64,000 bases of DNA from Pedobacter sp. B4-66 (GTDB taxonomy: Bacteria > Bacteroidota > Bacteroidia > Sphingobacteriales > Sphingobacteriaceae): positions 904,567 to 968,566 of the forward strand of contig NZ_JAFVME010000001.1 of NCBI RefSeq assembly GCF_018492665.1, in the 5' to 3' direction. Of the stretch, positions 1 through 8,003 are shown in pieces (position 1 is the first letter of the stretch; every line of letters begins with the position of its first letter). Position numbers and translations under genes: made by a program. The notes below the pieces were generated by a model. The model was not told the DNA's origin. It saw only the letters and a program-made list of their open reading frames with translations, and made no database searches.

Positions 1-481
1 TCTCGGAAATATTGAGCTCCTGTGCAATTTGATATTGTGTATATTCTTTTTCGTATTTTAATCTAAACACCTGTCCACATTTTTCTGGCAAGGCATCAAT
101 AGAATCTTGCAGCTGTTTTTTTAATTCTTTTAAATCAAAATCGTCAATAGTAGAATTGTCGACCTCAGAAAAAACCCTGGACGCCTGTTTTTTCATAACA
201 GATTGTCTTGCTTGTTTTGCTAACCGATTAATCACCTCAAACTTTACTGCTACCGCAAAATAGTTATCGAATCCCTTAGTAAGTATAAAAGAAGCTTTCT
301 TACGCCAAAGGTTACAAAAAATATCTTGCACTACTTCTTCTGCCTCTATAACATCATTAAGGCGCTTATATGCAACAACATAAGATTTATCCCAATAACG
401 CTCATATATTTCTCTAAAAGCCTTTTCCTCACCATTTTTCAATAATTCGCTTAAATCAAAATCCGTTAACTGACTATACAT
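1..481 (-). CDS. ECF RNA polymerase sigma factor (FecI-like), 3' end cut by window edge
   Basis: An open frame starts at an ATG at 481 and runs leftwards off the window without a stop, giving about 160 residues. The protein begins MYSQLTDFDLSELLKNGEEK. It shows sigma-70 region 2 (YWDKSYVVAYKRL, then EAEEVVQDIFCNLW) and the start of region 4 (LPEKCGQVFRLKYEKEYT, QIAQELNISE). This layout is typical of the roughly 190-residue Bacteroidota ECF factors that pair with FecR-type anti-sigma factors and SusC/SusD-like uptake genes. Those partners would lie to the left, outside the window, so the regulon cannot be stated. A promoter-like sequence lies about 110-140 bases upstream. The family assignment is secure; the target is unknown. 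Confidence 0.9.
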   Translation of the reverse strand, partial: MYSQLTDFDLSELLKNGEEKAFREIYERYWDKSYVVAYKRLNDVIEAEEVVQDIFCNLWRKKASFILTKGFDNYFAVAVKFEVINRLAKQARQSVMKKQASRVFSEVDNSTIDDFDLKELKKQLQDSIDALPEKCGQVFRLKYEKEYTQYQIAQELNISE

Positions 482-590
482 GAGCACATGAAAGTTTTTG
501 TAGCATGAATTATCATTTTTAGGGGCCTTCCTAGGGAAAACAAAACCTGTGTGACTTGGCTTTCAAAGCTGTGAAGCGCAATGATTTATT

Positions 591-621
591 CAAACATAAA
601 AATAGAAATCCTACTTCACAA
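591..621 (-). promoter_or_regulatory. Candidate Bacteroidota promoter for the ECF sigma gene
   Basis: Read on the minus strand there is TTG at 621-619, a 20-base spacer, and TATGTTTG at 598-591. This matches the Bacteroidota primary-sigma consensus (TTG, 19-21 bases, TAnnTTTG). It predicts a transcript start near 584 and a leader of about 100 nt. Apart from this promoter and the terminator at 660-692, nothing else was recognised between 482 and 716. Confidence 0.45.
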
Positions 622-659
622 GTTAACCCGCGTAATAGGTGTGTAAAATTAATGTTGGA

Positions 660-692
660 CAAAAAAATCCCGCAGTAATATACCACGGGATT
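660..692 (-). terminator. Rho-independent terminator of the sigma/anti-sigma/barrel cassette
   Basis: A 7-bp perfect stem (AATCCCG at 666-672 with CGGGATT at 686-692) is followed on the minus strand by a run of seven T. It sits about 25 bases beyond the barrel-protein stop codon, where the three-gene transcript should end. Confidence 0.75.
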
Positions 693-716
693 GGTTTTAT
701 TTGTGTGTTGTGTGTT

Positions 717-1529
717 CTAATTTAAGCCAACCGTAACGCCGAATGACATATTCTTTAATCCTTTTTGAGGCTCGCTTGCAAACATATCGCTAGCAGAATA
801 TTTTGCAAACACTCCGAATGAGCCATAGCCTAACCTCAATGTACCGCCATAACGGAACGACTGGAAGTTATAATCATCGCTAACTTTTACTTTCCCTCTT
901 TCGTCGCTGATCTGTTTAACTTTTCCATTTAAAAGGAAGCCAACCTCTGGTCCGAATACGAAGTAAAAACGATTGCCATGTTCATTCTCTTTAGTACGTA
1001 ATTCGAAATTTAAAGGTACGTGCACATAGCTGCTAGAGAAACGGTTTTTAGAGAAATGGATGTCCTCATCAATGTAAGTCAGCTTGTTTTGGTTTTTCTG
1101 AATGGTAATATCTTTATTCAATCTAATGTGTGTCCAGTCGAAACCACCTGCCACATAGATTTTAAAATTAGAGTTGAAACGGTAGCCCAATTGTAATATA
1201 TCAAAAGAGAAAGTACTTGTTTTGCCACCTCTGTAATCAAGAAAGTCGTTTTCCGGCGACAATGTAAAGCTTCCATTATCTATTAGCCTTGAAAAGCCAA
1301 GATCAACTCTGGTTATTGTTATTCCACCAATAAAACGACCCTTCGACGTATTGGTTTTTCCTGTTGAATCCTTTTTACCAATTATGATACCTACACCATG
1401 ATCCATATCGAACTTTTTCATTTTACGTTCTTTGGTAGTAATAGTAGTGTCTTGTTGTGCGCTTGCATCTTGAACTATAGCACCGGTAAGTCCGCTTACA
1501 ATAAGTGCTGTTAATAATAGACGTTTCAT
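717..1529 (-). CDS. Secreted outer-membrane beta-barrel-like protein
   Basis: This 270-residue protein begins with a clear signal peptide (MKRLLLTALIVSGLTGAIV, cleavage probably after the ASA/QQD region). The rest has alternating hydrophobic and polar stretches with many aromatic and glycine residues. It ends SFGVTVGLN, like PorT-type outer-membrane barrels of Bacteroidota. It is the last gene of a cassette behind an ECF sigma factor and a membrane-anchored anti-sigma-like protein, and is followed by a terminator. The order suggests it is either a target of the sigma factor or part of the sensing machinery. No specific function can be read from the sequence. The leader before the ATG is rich in ACACA and lacks a Shine-Dalgarno sequence. 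Confidence 0.75.
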   Translation of the reverse strand: MKRLLLTALIVSGLTGAIVQDASAQQDTTITTKERKMKKFDMDHGVGIIIGKKDSTGKTNTSKGRFIGGITITRVDLGFSRLIDNGSFTLSPENDFLDYRGGKTSTFSFDILQLGYRFNSNFKIYVAGGFDWTHIRLNKDITIQKNQNKLTYIDEDIHFSKNRFSSSYVHVPLNFELRTKENEHGNRFYFVFGPEVGFLLNGKVKQISDERGKVKVSDDYNFQSFRYGGTLRLGYGSFGVFAKYSASDMFASEPQKGLKNMSFGVTVGLN

Positions 1530-1558
1530 TATATGTGTGGTTTGTGTGTTTGCTAATT

Positions 1559-2281
1559 CTATTTGTCTGACTTCTTATTAAACTTGATGAAACCTATGTT
1601 GATGGATACTAAAGATGAATTGTCATCATTGGTATCAAATTGTATAAGTTTCTTTTCTCTTTTATCTACTTTGTTCACTACATAATTTACCAGGTCGCCA
1701 ACATTTCTAATCCCTCTATTTTCCTGTGGTTCCGTTTCAGTAATAACATCGGTATTTTCCACAGGTAAATCTACTTTTGCCAACACTACTTCCTCTTTAG
1801 GGGGCTCTACTTTAGGTTGAACTTTCGCTAATTCTTTAACAACTTCCGGTTGCTTATAAACAGGACGATTGATTGTTGTATTTGGTTGCAAAGCGGCCAA
1901 TTCTTTTTCTTTGCTACTTAATTTTACACGAGGAGCAATAATCAATGGTGTGCTTTCTACTTTATCTGCTACAGCTGAGCTTACATCACTTAACTGCGAT
2001 GAAGCTTTAGTAACCACAACAGAGCTATCCGTTGCAACCTCATTATTTACCACTGCCGTTGCCTGCAATCTGATTTTTTCTTCTTTTGGCATTAACAAGC
2101 CAACCGTTACGGCAATTACAGCTACCGCTGCTGCCATCCAGTAAACAGGTAAACTACGTTTAGGCTTTGGCGACAATTCTTTCGATATACTGTCCCACAA
2201 GTTTGTAGAAGGTTGCATTTCCGCCCCATCAAACCTATCCCTAAACAACTTATCAAACTCTTTATCCTGCATGTGTTGCAT
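1559..2281 (-). CDS. Putative membrane-anchored anti-sigma factor
   Basis: The 240-residue protein has a short cytoplasmic N-terminus (DKLFRDRFDGAEMQPSTNLW), one transmembrane helix at about residues 46-64 (VYWMAAAVAVIAVTVGLL), and a long Lys/Glu/Pro/Val-rich periplasmic part. This layout, directly downstream of and overlapping an ECF sigma gene by 20 bases, is that of the small anti-sigma proteins common in Bacteroidota. The N-terminal segment is presumably what binds the sigma factor. A second ATG at 2272 (MQDKEF) is an equally good start and would shorten the overlap. It has no FecR periplasmic domain that I can recognise. The anti-sigma role is inferred from position and topology rather than from a diagnostic motif. 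Confidence 0.6.
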   Translation of the reverse strand: MQHMQDKEFDKLFRDRFDGAEMQPSTNLWDSISKELSPKPKRSLPVYWMAAAVAVIAVTVGLLMPKEEKIRLQATAVVNNEVATDSSVVVTKASSQLSDVSSAVADKVESTPLIIAPRVKLSSKEKELAALQPNTTINRPVYKQPEVVKELAKVQPKVEPPKEEVVLAKVDLPVENTDVITETEPQENRGIRNVGDLVNYVVNKVDKREKKLIQFDTNDDNSSLVSINIGFIKFNKKSDK

Positions 2282-2828
2282 AATTTATGCCCTCCATTTT
2301 TATTATTTCTTCTTTTAATATCGCTCTTGCTCTCGACAATTGCGACTTACTTGCCCCTTCAGAAATACCTAATGCTTCGGCAATTTCTTTATGAGAATAT
2401 CCTTCTATGATATACATGTTAAACACCACTCTGTAACCATCAGCTAGCTTTTGTATCACTTTTAATAAATCCTGCATTCCTAACCTGCTAAAATCAAAAC
2501 CAGTTGATGGTTGATCATAAGCATCTTCAATTGGAACAACATTCAGAGCTCTTAAATTTTTACGATAGCTTTCAATTGCAGTGTTTACCATAACTCTCCT
2601 AATCCATCCTTCAAATGCTCCGTCCCCACGGTATTCATTTACTTTCTGAAAAACTTTAATATATCCCATTTGCAATACGTCTTCTGCCTCCATCCTATCT
2701 TTAGCATAACGCATACAAACTACCAGCATTTTAGACGCAGTTTGCCTGTACAGGGCCTCCTGCATCTTCCGGTTGCCTGCTTTGCATCCTTCTAATAATT
2801 CGTTTATACTATATTGCGTCAATTTCAT
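2262..2828 (-). CDS. ECF RNA polymerase sigma factor
   Basis: The 188-residue protein has sigma region 2 at about residues 25-90 (MRYAKDRMEAEDVLQMGYIK, then FEGWIRRVMVNTAIESYRK). Region 4 lies near the C-terminus, with a helix-turn-helix reading GYSHKEIAEALGISEGASKS. The length is normal for the family. It is the first gene of a three-gene set (sigma, anti-sigma-like, barrel) whose genes touch or nearly touch. The 79 bases between it and hemJ hold a possible ECF-type promoter, so it may regulate itself. It lies directly downstream of the heme operon in the same orientation, so read-through from hemJ is possible because no terminator was seen between them. Confidence 0.9.
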   Translation of the reverse strand: MKLTQYSINELLEGCKAGNRKMQEALYRQTASKMLVVCMRYAKDRMEAEDVLQMGYIKVFQKVNEYRGDGAFEGWIRRVMVNTAIESYRKNLRALNVVPIEDAYDQPSTGFDFSRLGMQDLLKVIQKLADGYRVVFNMYIIEGYSHKEIAEALGISEGASKSQLSRARAILKEEIIKMEGINYATHAG

Positions 2829-2847
2829 TTGTGTGTTTGGTATATAG

Positions 2848-2876
2848 TAGATGAGACAACTATATAAAAGGTTGCA
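2848..2876 (-). promoter_or_regulatory. Possible ECF-type, self-regulated promoter
   Basis: On the minus strand TGCAACC (2876-2870) is followed after 17 bases by ATCTA (2852-2848), only about 20 bases before the sigma-factor ATG. The AAC core and a (G/A)TCTA-like second box at this spacing resemble ECF promoters. The assignment is an inference from general ECF patterns. Confidence 0.3.
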
Positions 2877-2907
2877 CGCAATTTAAAAAAAAATAAAGGG
2901 AGGGAAT

Positions 2908-3456
2908 TTAGCAGTCGTGCTTTTTACGATAGTGTTTATACCACTTTACGCCAAGCATAATTACTACAGAGAAAATAATAAGGCCTACAAGACCATAAAT
3001 CCAGTTAACAGCACTTTTTAGCACTACGGTGAATACAATAGCTACAAGGAGGATTGTCGCTACCTCATTCCATAACCTAAGGTTAAATGAGCTTATTTTG
3101 CATTTACCGTGTTTTAGCTGCTTCATGATATTCTGGCAAATAAAATGATAGATCAGCAAGGCTACTACAAAGCCTAGTTTTACATGAAACCAAGGTGTTT
3201 GTAATAAATAAGGACGTATACAAACCATTCCTACACCTGCAAGTACGGTTAGTACCATAGCAGGTGTAGTGATGATATTCCAAAGTTTAGCCTCTATCCT
3301 TTCGTATTCCTTTTTCAGGATGTTACGTTCAATTTCGGGCCTGTCTTCGGCTTCAGTATGATAAATAAATAAACGGACACTATAGAACAATCCTGCCATC
3401 CAGCTTACAACAAAAATGATGTGCACCGACAGAATGTAGGAATAGTACTTCTCCAT
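2908..3456 (-). CDS. hemJ: Protoporphyrinogen IX oxidase, HemJ family
   Basis: A 182-residue membrane protein with four to five hydrophobic helices. It starts SYILSVHIIFVVSWMAGLFY and includes LWNIITTPAMVLTVLAGVG and TPWFHVKLGFVVALLIYHF, features of the HemJ/UPF0093 family. HemJ converts protoporphyrinogen IX to protoporphyrin IX in the inner membrane and uses conserved histidines such as H12. It is the last gene of the heme operon, 7 bases after hemE. That context supports the heme assignment over a generic CopD-like membrane protein. HemG- or HemY-type oxidases are absent from this window, so HemJ may be the main enzyme for this step. Confidence 0.85.
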   Translation of the reverse strand: MEKYYSYILSVHIIFVVSWMAGLFYSVRLFIYHTEAEDRPEIERNILKKEYERIEAKLWNIITTPAMVLTVLAGVGMVCIRPYLLQTPWFHVKLGFVVALLIYHFICQNIMKQLKHGKCKISSFNLRLWNEVATILLVAIVFTVVLKSAVNWIYGLVGLIIFSVVIMLGVKWYKHYRKKHDC

Positions 3457-3463
3457 CTTTATA

Positions 3464-4486
3464 TTAGTATTTAAAGTCTTTGATTACTTCAATTGCATAT
3501 TTTACATTGTCGAATGGAATATCAGGCATAATACCATGCCCAAGGTTACAGATAAATCCGTTCTCTCCGCGCATACGCTCGAACAAACGATGGATTTCTC
3601 TTTTAATAACCGTTTTGTCTGCATACAAGATATGCGGATCAAGGTTACCCTGAACAGCAATACCTGCCGGTAAGCTTTTCTTGATATTTAATAAATCAGC
3701 ATTCCAATCTACAGAAATAACATCAGGTTTTGCTTCTGCCATAATTGGCGCAAATACAGAACTACCTTTACAGAATGAAATTACAGGAATGTCTTTTCTG
3801 TTTAAATTAGCAATGATCTCCTGGATATAGCGATGAGAAAACTCTTGATAATCGTTCCATGATAAAGCCAGAGCCCAGCTATCAAAAATTTGAATAGCAT
3901 TAACACCTGCAGCAATTTGAAGATTCAAATAGTCGGCAGTAACTTTCGCTATTTTAGCCAATAGTTTGTGCGCAACCTCGGGTTGATTGTGAATCAACAG
4001 TTTGGTTGTTTTAAAATCTTTTGATGAACCGCCTTCAACAAGGTAGCTCATAACGGTAAAAGGAGCACCGGCAAAACCAATTAAAGGAATGCTTCCGTTT
4101 AAACGTTGTTGTATTACTTTGATGGCATCTGCTACATATTGCAAACGATCTAAAACATCAACCTCAAGTGCATCTACATCTTTTAATGTACGCACAGGAT
4201 TTGCAAACTTTGGTCCAACGCCTTGAGTAAAGCTTAAATCTCCACCCATTGCTTCGCCTGTTACTAAAATATCTGAGAATAAAATAGCAGCATCGATACC
4301 AAGTAAATCAACTGGTAACATGGTTACATCAGCAGCAATTTCAGGTGTTTTGCACATTTCAAGGAAGGAGTACTTGTTTTTGATCTCCCAGTATTCAGGC
4401 ATAAAACGACCAGCCTGACGCATCATCCATACCGGTGGGCGTTCTGTTTGCTTTGAAAATGCTGCATCTAAAAATAACGTGTTCAT
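3464..4486 (-). CDS. hemE: Uroporphyrinogen decarboxylase
   Basis: The 340-residue protein is full length for HemE. It removes the four acetate carboxyls of uroporphyrinogen III to give coproporphyrinogen III in the cytoplasm. The signature RPPVWMMRQAGRFMPEY is at residues 16-32, with the substrate-binding arginines at R23 and R27. The catalytic aspartate is D72 in ILFSDILV. The C-terminal FICNLGHGIMPDIP loop is also present. It follows the two-component genes and the small TPR protein, and precedes hemJ. The ATG start is unambiguous. Confidence 0.97.
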   Translation of the reverse strand: MNTLFLDAAFSKQTERPPVWMMRQAGRFMPEYWEIKNKYSFLEMCKTPEIAADVTMLPVDLLGIDAAILFSDILVTGEAMGGDLSFTQGVGPKFANPVRTLKDVDALEVDVLDRLQYVADAIKVIQQRLNGSIPLIGFAGAPFTVMSYLVEGGSSKDFKTTKLLIHNQPEVAHKLLAKIAKVTADYLNLQIAAGVNAIQIFDSWALALSWNDYQEFSHRYIQEIIANLNRKDIPVISFCKGSSVFAPIMAEAKPDVISVDWNADLLNIKKSLPAGIAVQGNLDPHILYADKTVIKREIHRLFERMRGENGFICNLGHGIMPDIPFDNVKYAIEVIKDFKY

Positions 4487-4501
4487 GTAATTCTAATTTG
4501 T

Positions 4502-5017
4502 TTATAAGCTGTTCGCTTCTATCTCAATCTTGTTAATTATATCTATTGCTTTTGGGGTAGTAGCCAATTCTTTTGCTTTCGCAATATAGGCCCTACTCCG
4601 CTCTCCATCTTTCTTTCTAAGCGCAAGATTAGCCAGGTGGATTAATACAAAAGCTTTATCATTTTTTCCACCAAGCGGGAAACGACTTGCTATCTGAAAA
4701 TGATGTTCAGCAACATCATACTCTTCTTTCTTTAAGGCAATATTAGCACGCATAAACTCGTAATATCCCCTTCGGTTTCTTGCTAGTCTATCCGGATTTG
4801 GCACTTCTGCCAATATACGTTCTGCTTTTTCATATTCTCCATTCTTAAAATACTTAGAAGCAAGTAGCACAGAACTGTGCTTAAAATGACTCCAAAGTAC
4901 AAAAGCGAAGAAAAGACCACCTAATGCGGCCAGCTGATATTGCTCATAAAAAAGGCATGCTAAAGCGGCAATAATAAAAATTGCCATCAGTGCATACCTG
5001 CCTTTGGTATTATACAT
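4502..5017 (-). CDS. Small membrane-anchored TPR-like protein
   Basis: The 171-residue protein has two hydrophobic helices at about residues 9-24 and 28-44. A soluble part follows with at least two TPR-like helical hairpins (KYFKNGEYEKAERILAEV, then ALKKEEYDVAEHHFQIA and LANLALRKKDGERSRAYIAK). Its ATG overlaps the stop codon of the response regulator by one base (TAATG), which implies translational coupling. No enzymatic motif is visible. Its place between the regulator and hemE suggests an accessory role in the two-component pathway or in scaffolding the heme enzymes; both ideas are inference. Confidence 0.75.
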   Translation of the reverse strand: MYNTKGRYALMAIFIIAALACLFYEQYQLAALGGLFFAFVLWSHFKHSSVLLASKYFKNGEYEKAERILAEVPNPDRLARNRRGYYEFMRANIALKKEEYDVAEHHFQIASRFPLGGKNDKAFVLIHLANLALRKKDGERSRAYIAKAKELATTPKAIDIINKIEIEANSL

Positions 5018-5721
5018 TAATGAATATCAGTAAATTTATAACCTACGCCTCTGATAGAGTGAAAATAAACCGGGTTTTTCTGATCTGGCTCAAAATACTT
5101 ACGGAAGGTCAATATAAAGTTATCGATAGTACGTGTTGATGGATAAACATCGTAGTTCCAAACTGTTTCTAAAATCTGTTCACGTGATACCGCTTCGTTT
5201 TTACGCTCAATCAATAATTTCAACAGCATGGTTTCCTTTTTTGTTAAAGGAACAATAACACCATCATCCTGTTTTAATTCAAAAGAGTTAAAATAGATCG
5301 TTTTATCACCGATTTTGTAAGAGTTAAGTTCTTTCAGGTCATCAGCTTTCATACTGCGTTTAACCAAAATACCAACTCTTAAAATCAGTTCTTCCAAATT
5401 AAATGGTTTAACCAAATAATCATCAGCACCTTTCTTCAGACCCATAACGCGGTCTTCGCTTGTATTTTTAGCCGTTAGGAAAAGAATAGGAACCTCAGTG
5501 TTTTCTAAACGAATTGTTTCACAAACCTGGAAACCATCCATTTCCGGAAGCATTACGTCTAAAATGATCAGGTTAAAACGTTCTTCTTTAAAAACCTTTA
5601 AAGCCGTTTTACCATCTTTTACCGCATGAACTTTATAACCTTCAAGTTCAAGGTTCAATTTTATTGCATCTAATAAGTGGTCTTCATCCTCAACCAGTAA
5701 TATTCTTAATTTCTGTGGCAT
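5017..5721 (-). CDS. OmpR/PhoB-family response regulator
   Basis: Counted from the ATG at 5721 the protein has 234 residues. A TTG two codons upstream is possible but less likely, because it would overlap the kinase stop. The receiver domain spans about residues 4-115, with acidic pocket EDED near 12-15, phosphorylation site D55 in LIILDVMLP, T83 and K105 in YLVKPF. The winged-helix DNA-binding domain covers about residues 130-232, with LTKKETMLLKLLIERKNE and a recognition region around YPSTRTIDNFILTFRKYF. It sits 2 bases after the kinase stop, so the two are surely partners. Lying within the heme operon, it may control that operon or heme and envelope functions; no binding site could be assigned. 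Confidence 0.93.
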   Translation of the reverse strand: MPQKLRILLVEDEDHLLDAIKLNLELEGYKVHAVKDGKTALKVFKEERFNLIILDVMLPEMDGFQVCETIRLENTEVPILFLTAKNTSEDRVMGLKKGADDYLVKPFNLEELILRVGILVKRSMKADDLKELNSYKIGDKTIYFNSFELKQDDGVIVPLTKKETMLLKLLIERKNEAVSREQILETVWNYDVYPSTRTIDNFILTFRKYFEPDQKNPVYFHSIRGVGYKFTDIH

Positions 5722-5723
5722 AA

Positions 5724-6590
5724 TCAACTAAATGTTATTTCAAAAATTGCACCCTGCGGTGCGTTATCTTTAACGCTGATGTCAGCGTCATGGCTTTGTA
5801 GAACTTCCTTAACAATAAACAGGCCTAAACCTGTTCCTTTCGATTTTCTGACATTCTCATCACCAACACGATAGAATTTATCAAAAATAAGCATCTTTTC
5901 AGCGTCAGGGATACCTGGCCCTTTGTCAGTTACCCTTAAAAAAGGATGCCCATCTTTATTTGTCAATTCCACACCAACCTCTGCACAAGGTCCAGAATAT
6001 TTAACTGCATTTTCAACCAGATTAGTTACCACAGACGACAGTGCAAACTGATCGCCTACTACTTTAACTCCCGGTTGTATTTTTGGATTTATTAGCTGTT
6101 CACAACCACATGAATGGATTTGTAATCTATCAGTGATTCTTGTAACCATTTCCGAAAGGTCAAATTCCTCTTTAGGGAATGAATAGGACCTGTTTTCGAT
6201 CTTGGTAGCCAACAGCATGTTTTCAACCAAATCGTCTAAACGCTCAATATCCTTTAATGAATTATTCAGTAAGGAAGTTTGCCTGGCTTTATCCAGATCA
6301 CGTTTAACTATGGTTTGTATAGATAATTTTATAGCCGCCAAAGGAGATTTTAACTCATGTGTTACCGAAAGTAAAAAGTTCTGCTGCTGCTCTCTAAGTC
6401 TGTCTTCCTTTTTAATAGATTGGTGCAAAAAATACGCTCCAATACACAATAAGAATAGAAATACCGATCCCTCGCCCATTACCATAGCCATTCTGGACGG
6501 CTGTAGTTTAACTACAAGCGTGCCCCACGAAATCAATTGCACTAAAGAGTACAATAGCAGGAAGTAAAATATAACGATTGATTTTTTCAA
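5724..6590 (-). CDS. Membrane sensor histidine kinase without a large periplasmic domain
   Basis: The 288-residue kinase has two transmembrane helices (about residues 5-25 and 38-56) separated by only about a dozen residues, so it has almost no external sensor domain. The H-box is LLSVTHELKSPLAAIK with H78. The N-box is LVENAVKYS, and the ATP-binding motifs are DKGPGIPD and KGTGLGLFIVKEV. It starts with TTG: the nearest in-frame stop is only 13-15 bases upstream and there is no ATG before residue 34. The short external loop suggests sensing inside the membrane or cytoplasm. In a heme operon the signal might be heme, a porphyrin or redox state, which is inference. Confidence 0.9.
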   Translation of the reverse strand: MKKSIVIFYFLLLYSLVQLISWGTLVVKLQPSRMAMVMGEGSVFLFLLCIGAYFLHQSIKKEDRLREQQQNFLLSVTHELKSPLAAIKLSIQTIVKRDLDKARQTSLLNNSLKDIERLDDLVENMLLATKIENRSYSFPKEEFDLSEMVTRITDRLQIHSCGCEQLINPKIQPGVKVVGDQFALSSVVTNLVENAVKYSGPCAEVGVELTNKDGHPFLRVTDKGPGIPDAEKMLIFDKFYRVGDENVRKSKGTGLGLFIVKEVLQSHDADISVKDNAPQGAIFEITFS

Positions 6591-6628
6591 GACAGTTACT
6601 AGTTATTTACTATAAATATACCCAAAAT

Positions 6629-8002
6629 TTACTTATTCCTGAAAACAACATCGAGACTATCAAATATTGCTCTCTTTGCTTTTTCAAGCTCTATTTTTGT
6701 ATGCGCAGCCGATACAAAGCCTACCTCATAACCCGATGGGCCAAGGTAAATACCTCTGTTTAACAGTTCTCTGTGCATTATTTTAAATTTCTCCATGCTT
6801 GCCGGATCAATATCCTCCGCACATTGGATTTTATCTTTATCTGTAAAAGCCAACCAGAAAATTGAACCTACATGGAATACTTTTAATTTGTAGTTCCTTG
6901 CAGTTGCAAAACGCTGGATGCTTTCTGCAAACTCAGAAGCTTTATTGTTTAAATCTTTATAGAAACCAGAACGCAATAATTCGGTTAACTGAGCAATACC
7001 TGCAGCCATAGCTACCGGATTTCCAGATAACGTACCCGCCTGATAAACGCCTCCATCAGGAGAGATATGAGACATGATTTCGGCTGATGCACCATACATT
7101 CCAACAGGCAAACCACCACCGATAATTTTACCATAGGTAACTATGTCAGGCTTTATGCCATAATGTCCTGCAGCACCTTCAAATCCTAATCTGAAACCAG
7201 TGATTACCTCATCAAATATCAGTAGTGCTTTATTCTCTTTACAGATATTCTGTAAAAATTGAATGTACTCAGCATCCTGCATTAGTAATCCATTATTAGC
7301 AGGAATACCTTCGATAATTACCGCAGCAACTTCATCTTTAAATTGTTCGAAGGCTTTTTTCAAAGCTTCAGTATCATTCAAAGGAATTACAATGGTTTCC
7401 TGTGCAAATGATTTAGGAACACCTGCAGAAGAAGTTTCGCCAAAAGTAACCAAACCTGAGCCTGCTTTTACTAATAACGAATCACTATGCCCATGATAGC
7501 AACCTTCAAATTTGATGATCTTATCGCGACTTGTATATCCACGCGCCAATCTGATGGCCGACATTACTGCTTCGGTGCCAGAGCTGGTAAAACGTATTTT
7601 TTCTACAATTTTATTGTTCTTAATAATCAGTTCAGCAAGTTCATTTTCTAATGCTGTCGGCGCGCCAAAGCTCATCCCATTCTGCATTACTTCAGTAACC
7701 TTCTCACGAACTTTAGCATTGTTATGCCCTAGAATTAATGGACCCCAGCTTCCGCAAAAATCTATAAATTGATTTCCATCAGCATCCCATACAAAGCATC
7801 CATCGCCTTTTTGAATAAACAATGGTGTTCCGTAAACAGATTTAAAGGCCCTAACCGGAGAATTTACACCCCCAGGGAAATAGTTTTTAGCCTTCTCGTA
7901 AAGTTCTGCCGATTTCTCTCTTGAAATATCCGGTTTACTTCCTGCATTTACAGGCATATCACCTTCATTTCCCGAAAACATTTTTTTTAAAGATTCTAAC
8001 AT
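6629..8002 (-). CDS. hemL: Glutamate-1-semialdehyde 2,1-aminomutase
   Basis: A PLP enzyme that turns glutamate-1-semialdehyde into 5-aminolevulinate, the second step of the C5 pathway. Visible motifs are YFPGGVNSPVRAF (41-53), TSSGTEAVMSAIRLARG (139-155), the LIFDEVITGFRLG segment (261-273) and the PLP lysine K292 in VTYGKIIGGGLPVG. At 457 residues it is about 25 longer than usual at the N-terminus. The true start may be M8 or M16, since the conserved part begins near residue 27. The ATG at 8002 is one base from the hemB stop, which supports tight coupling in the operon. Confidence 0.96.
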   Translation of the reverse strand: MLESLKKMFSGNEGDMPVNAGSKPDISREKSAELYEKAKNYFPGGVNSPVRAFKSVYGTPLFIQKGDGCFVWDADGNQFIDFCGSWGPLILGHNNAKVREKVTEVMQNGMSFGAPTALENELAELIIKNNKIVEKIRFTSSGTEAVMSAIRLARGYTSRDKIIKFEGCYHGHSDSLLVKAGSGLVTFGETSSAGVPKSFAQETIVIPLNDTEALKKAFEQFKDEVAAVIIEGIPANNGLLMQDAEYIQFLQNICKENKALLIFDEVITGFRLGFEGAAGHYGIKPDIVTYGKIIGGGLPVGMYGASAEIMSHISPDGGVYQAGTLSGNPVAMAAGIAQLTELLRSGFYKDLNNKASEFAESIQRFATARNYKLKVFHVGSIFWLAFTDKDKIQCAEDIDPASMEKFKIMHRELLNRGIYLGPSGYEVGFVSAAHTKIELEKAKRAIFDSLDVVFRNK

Positions 8003-8003
8003 A

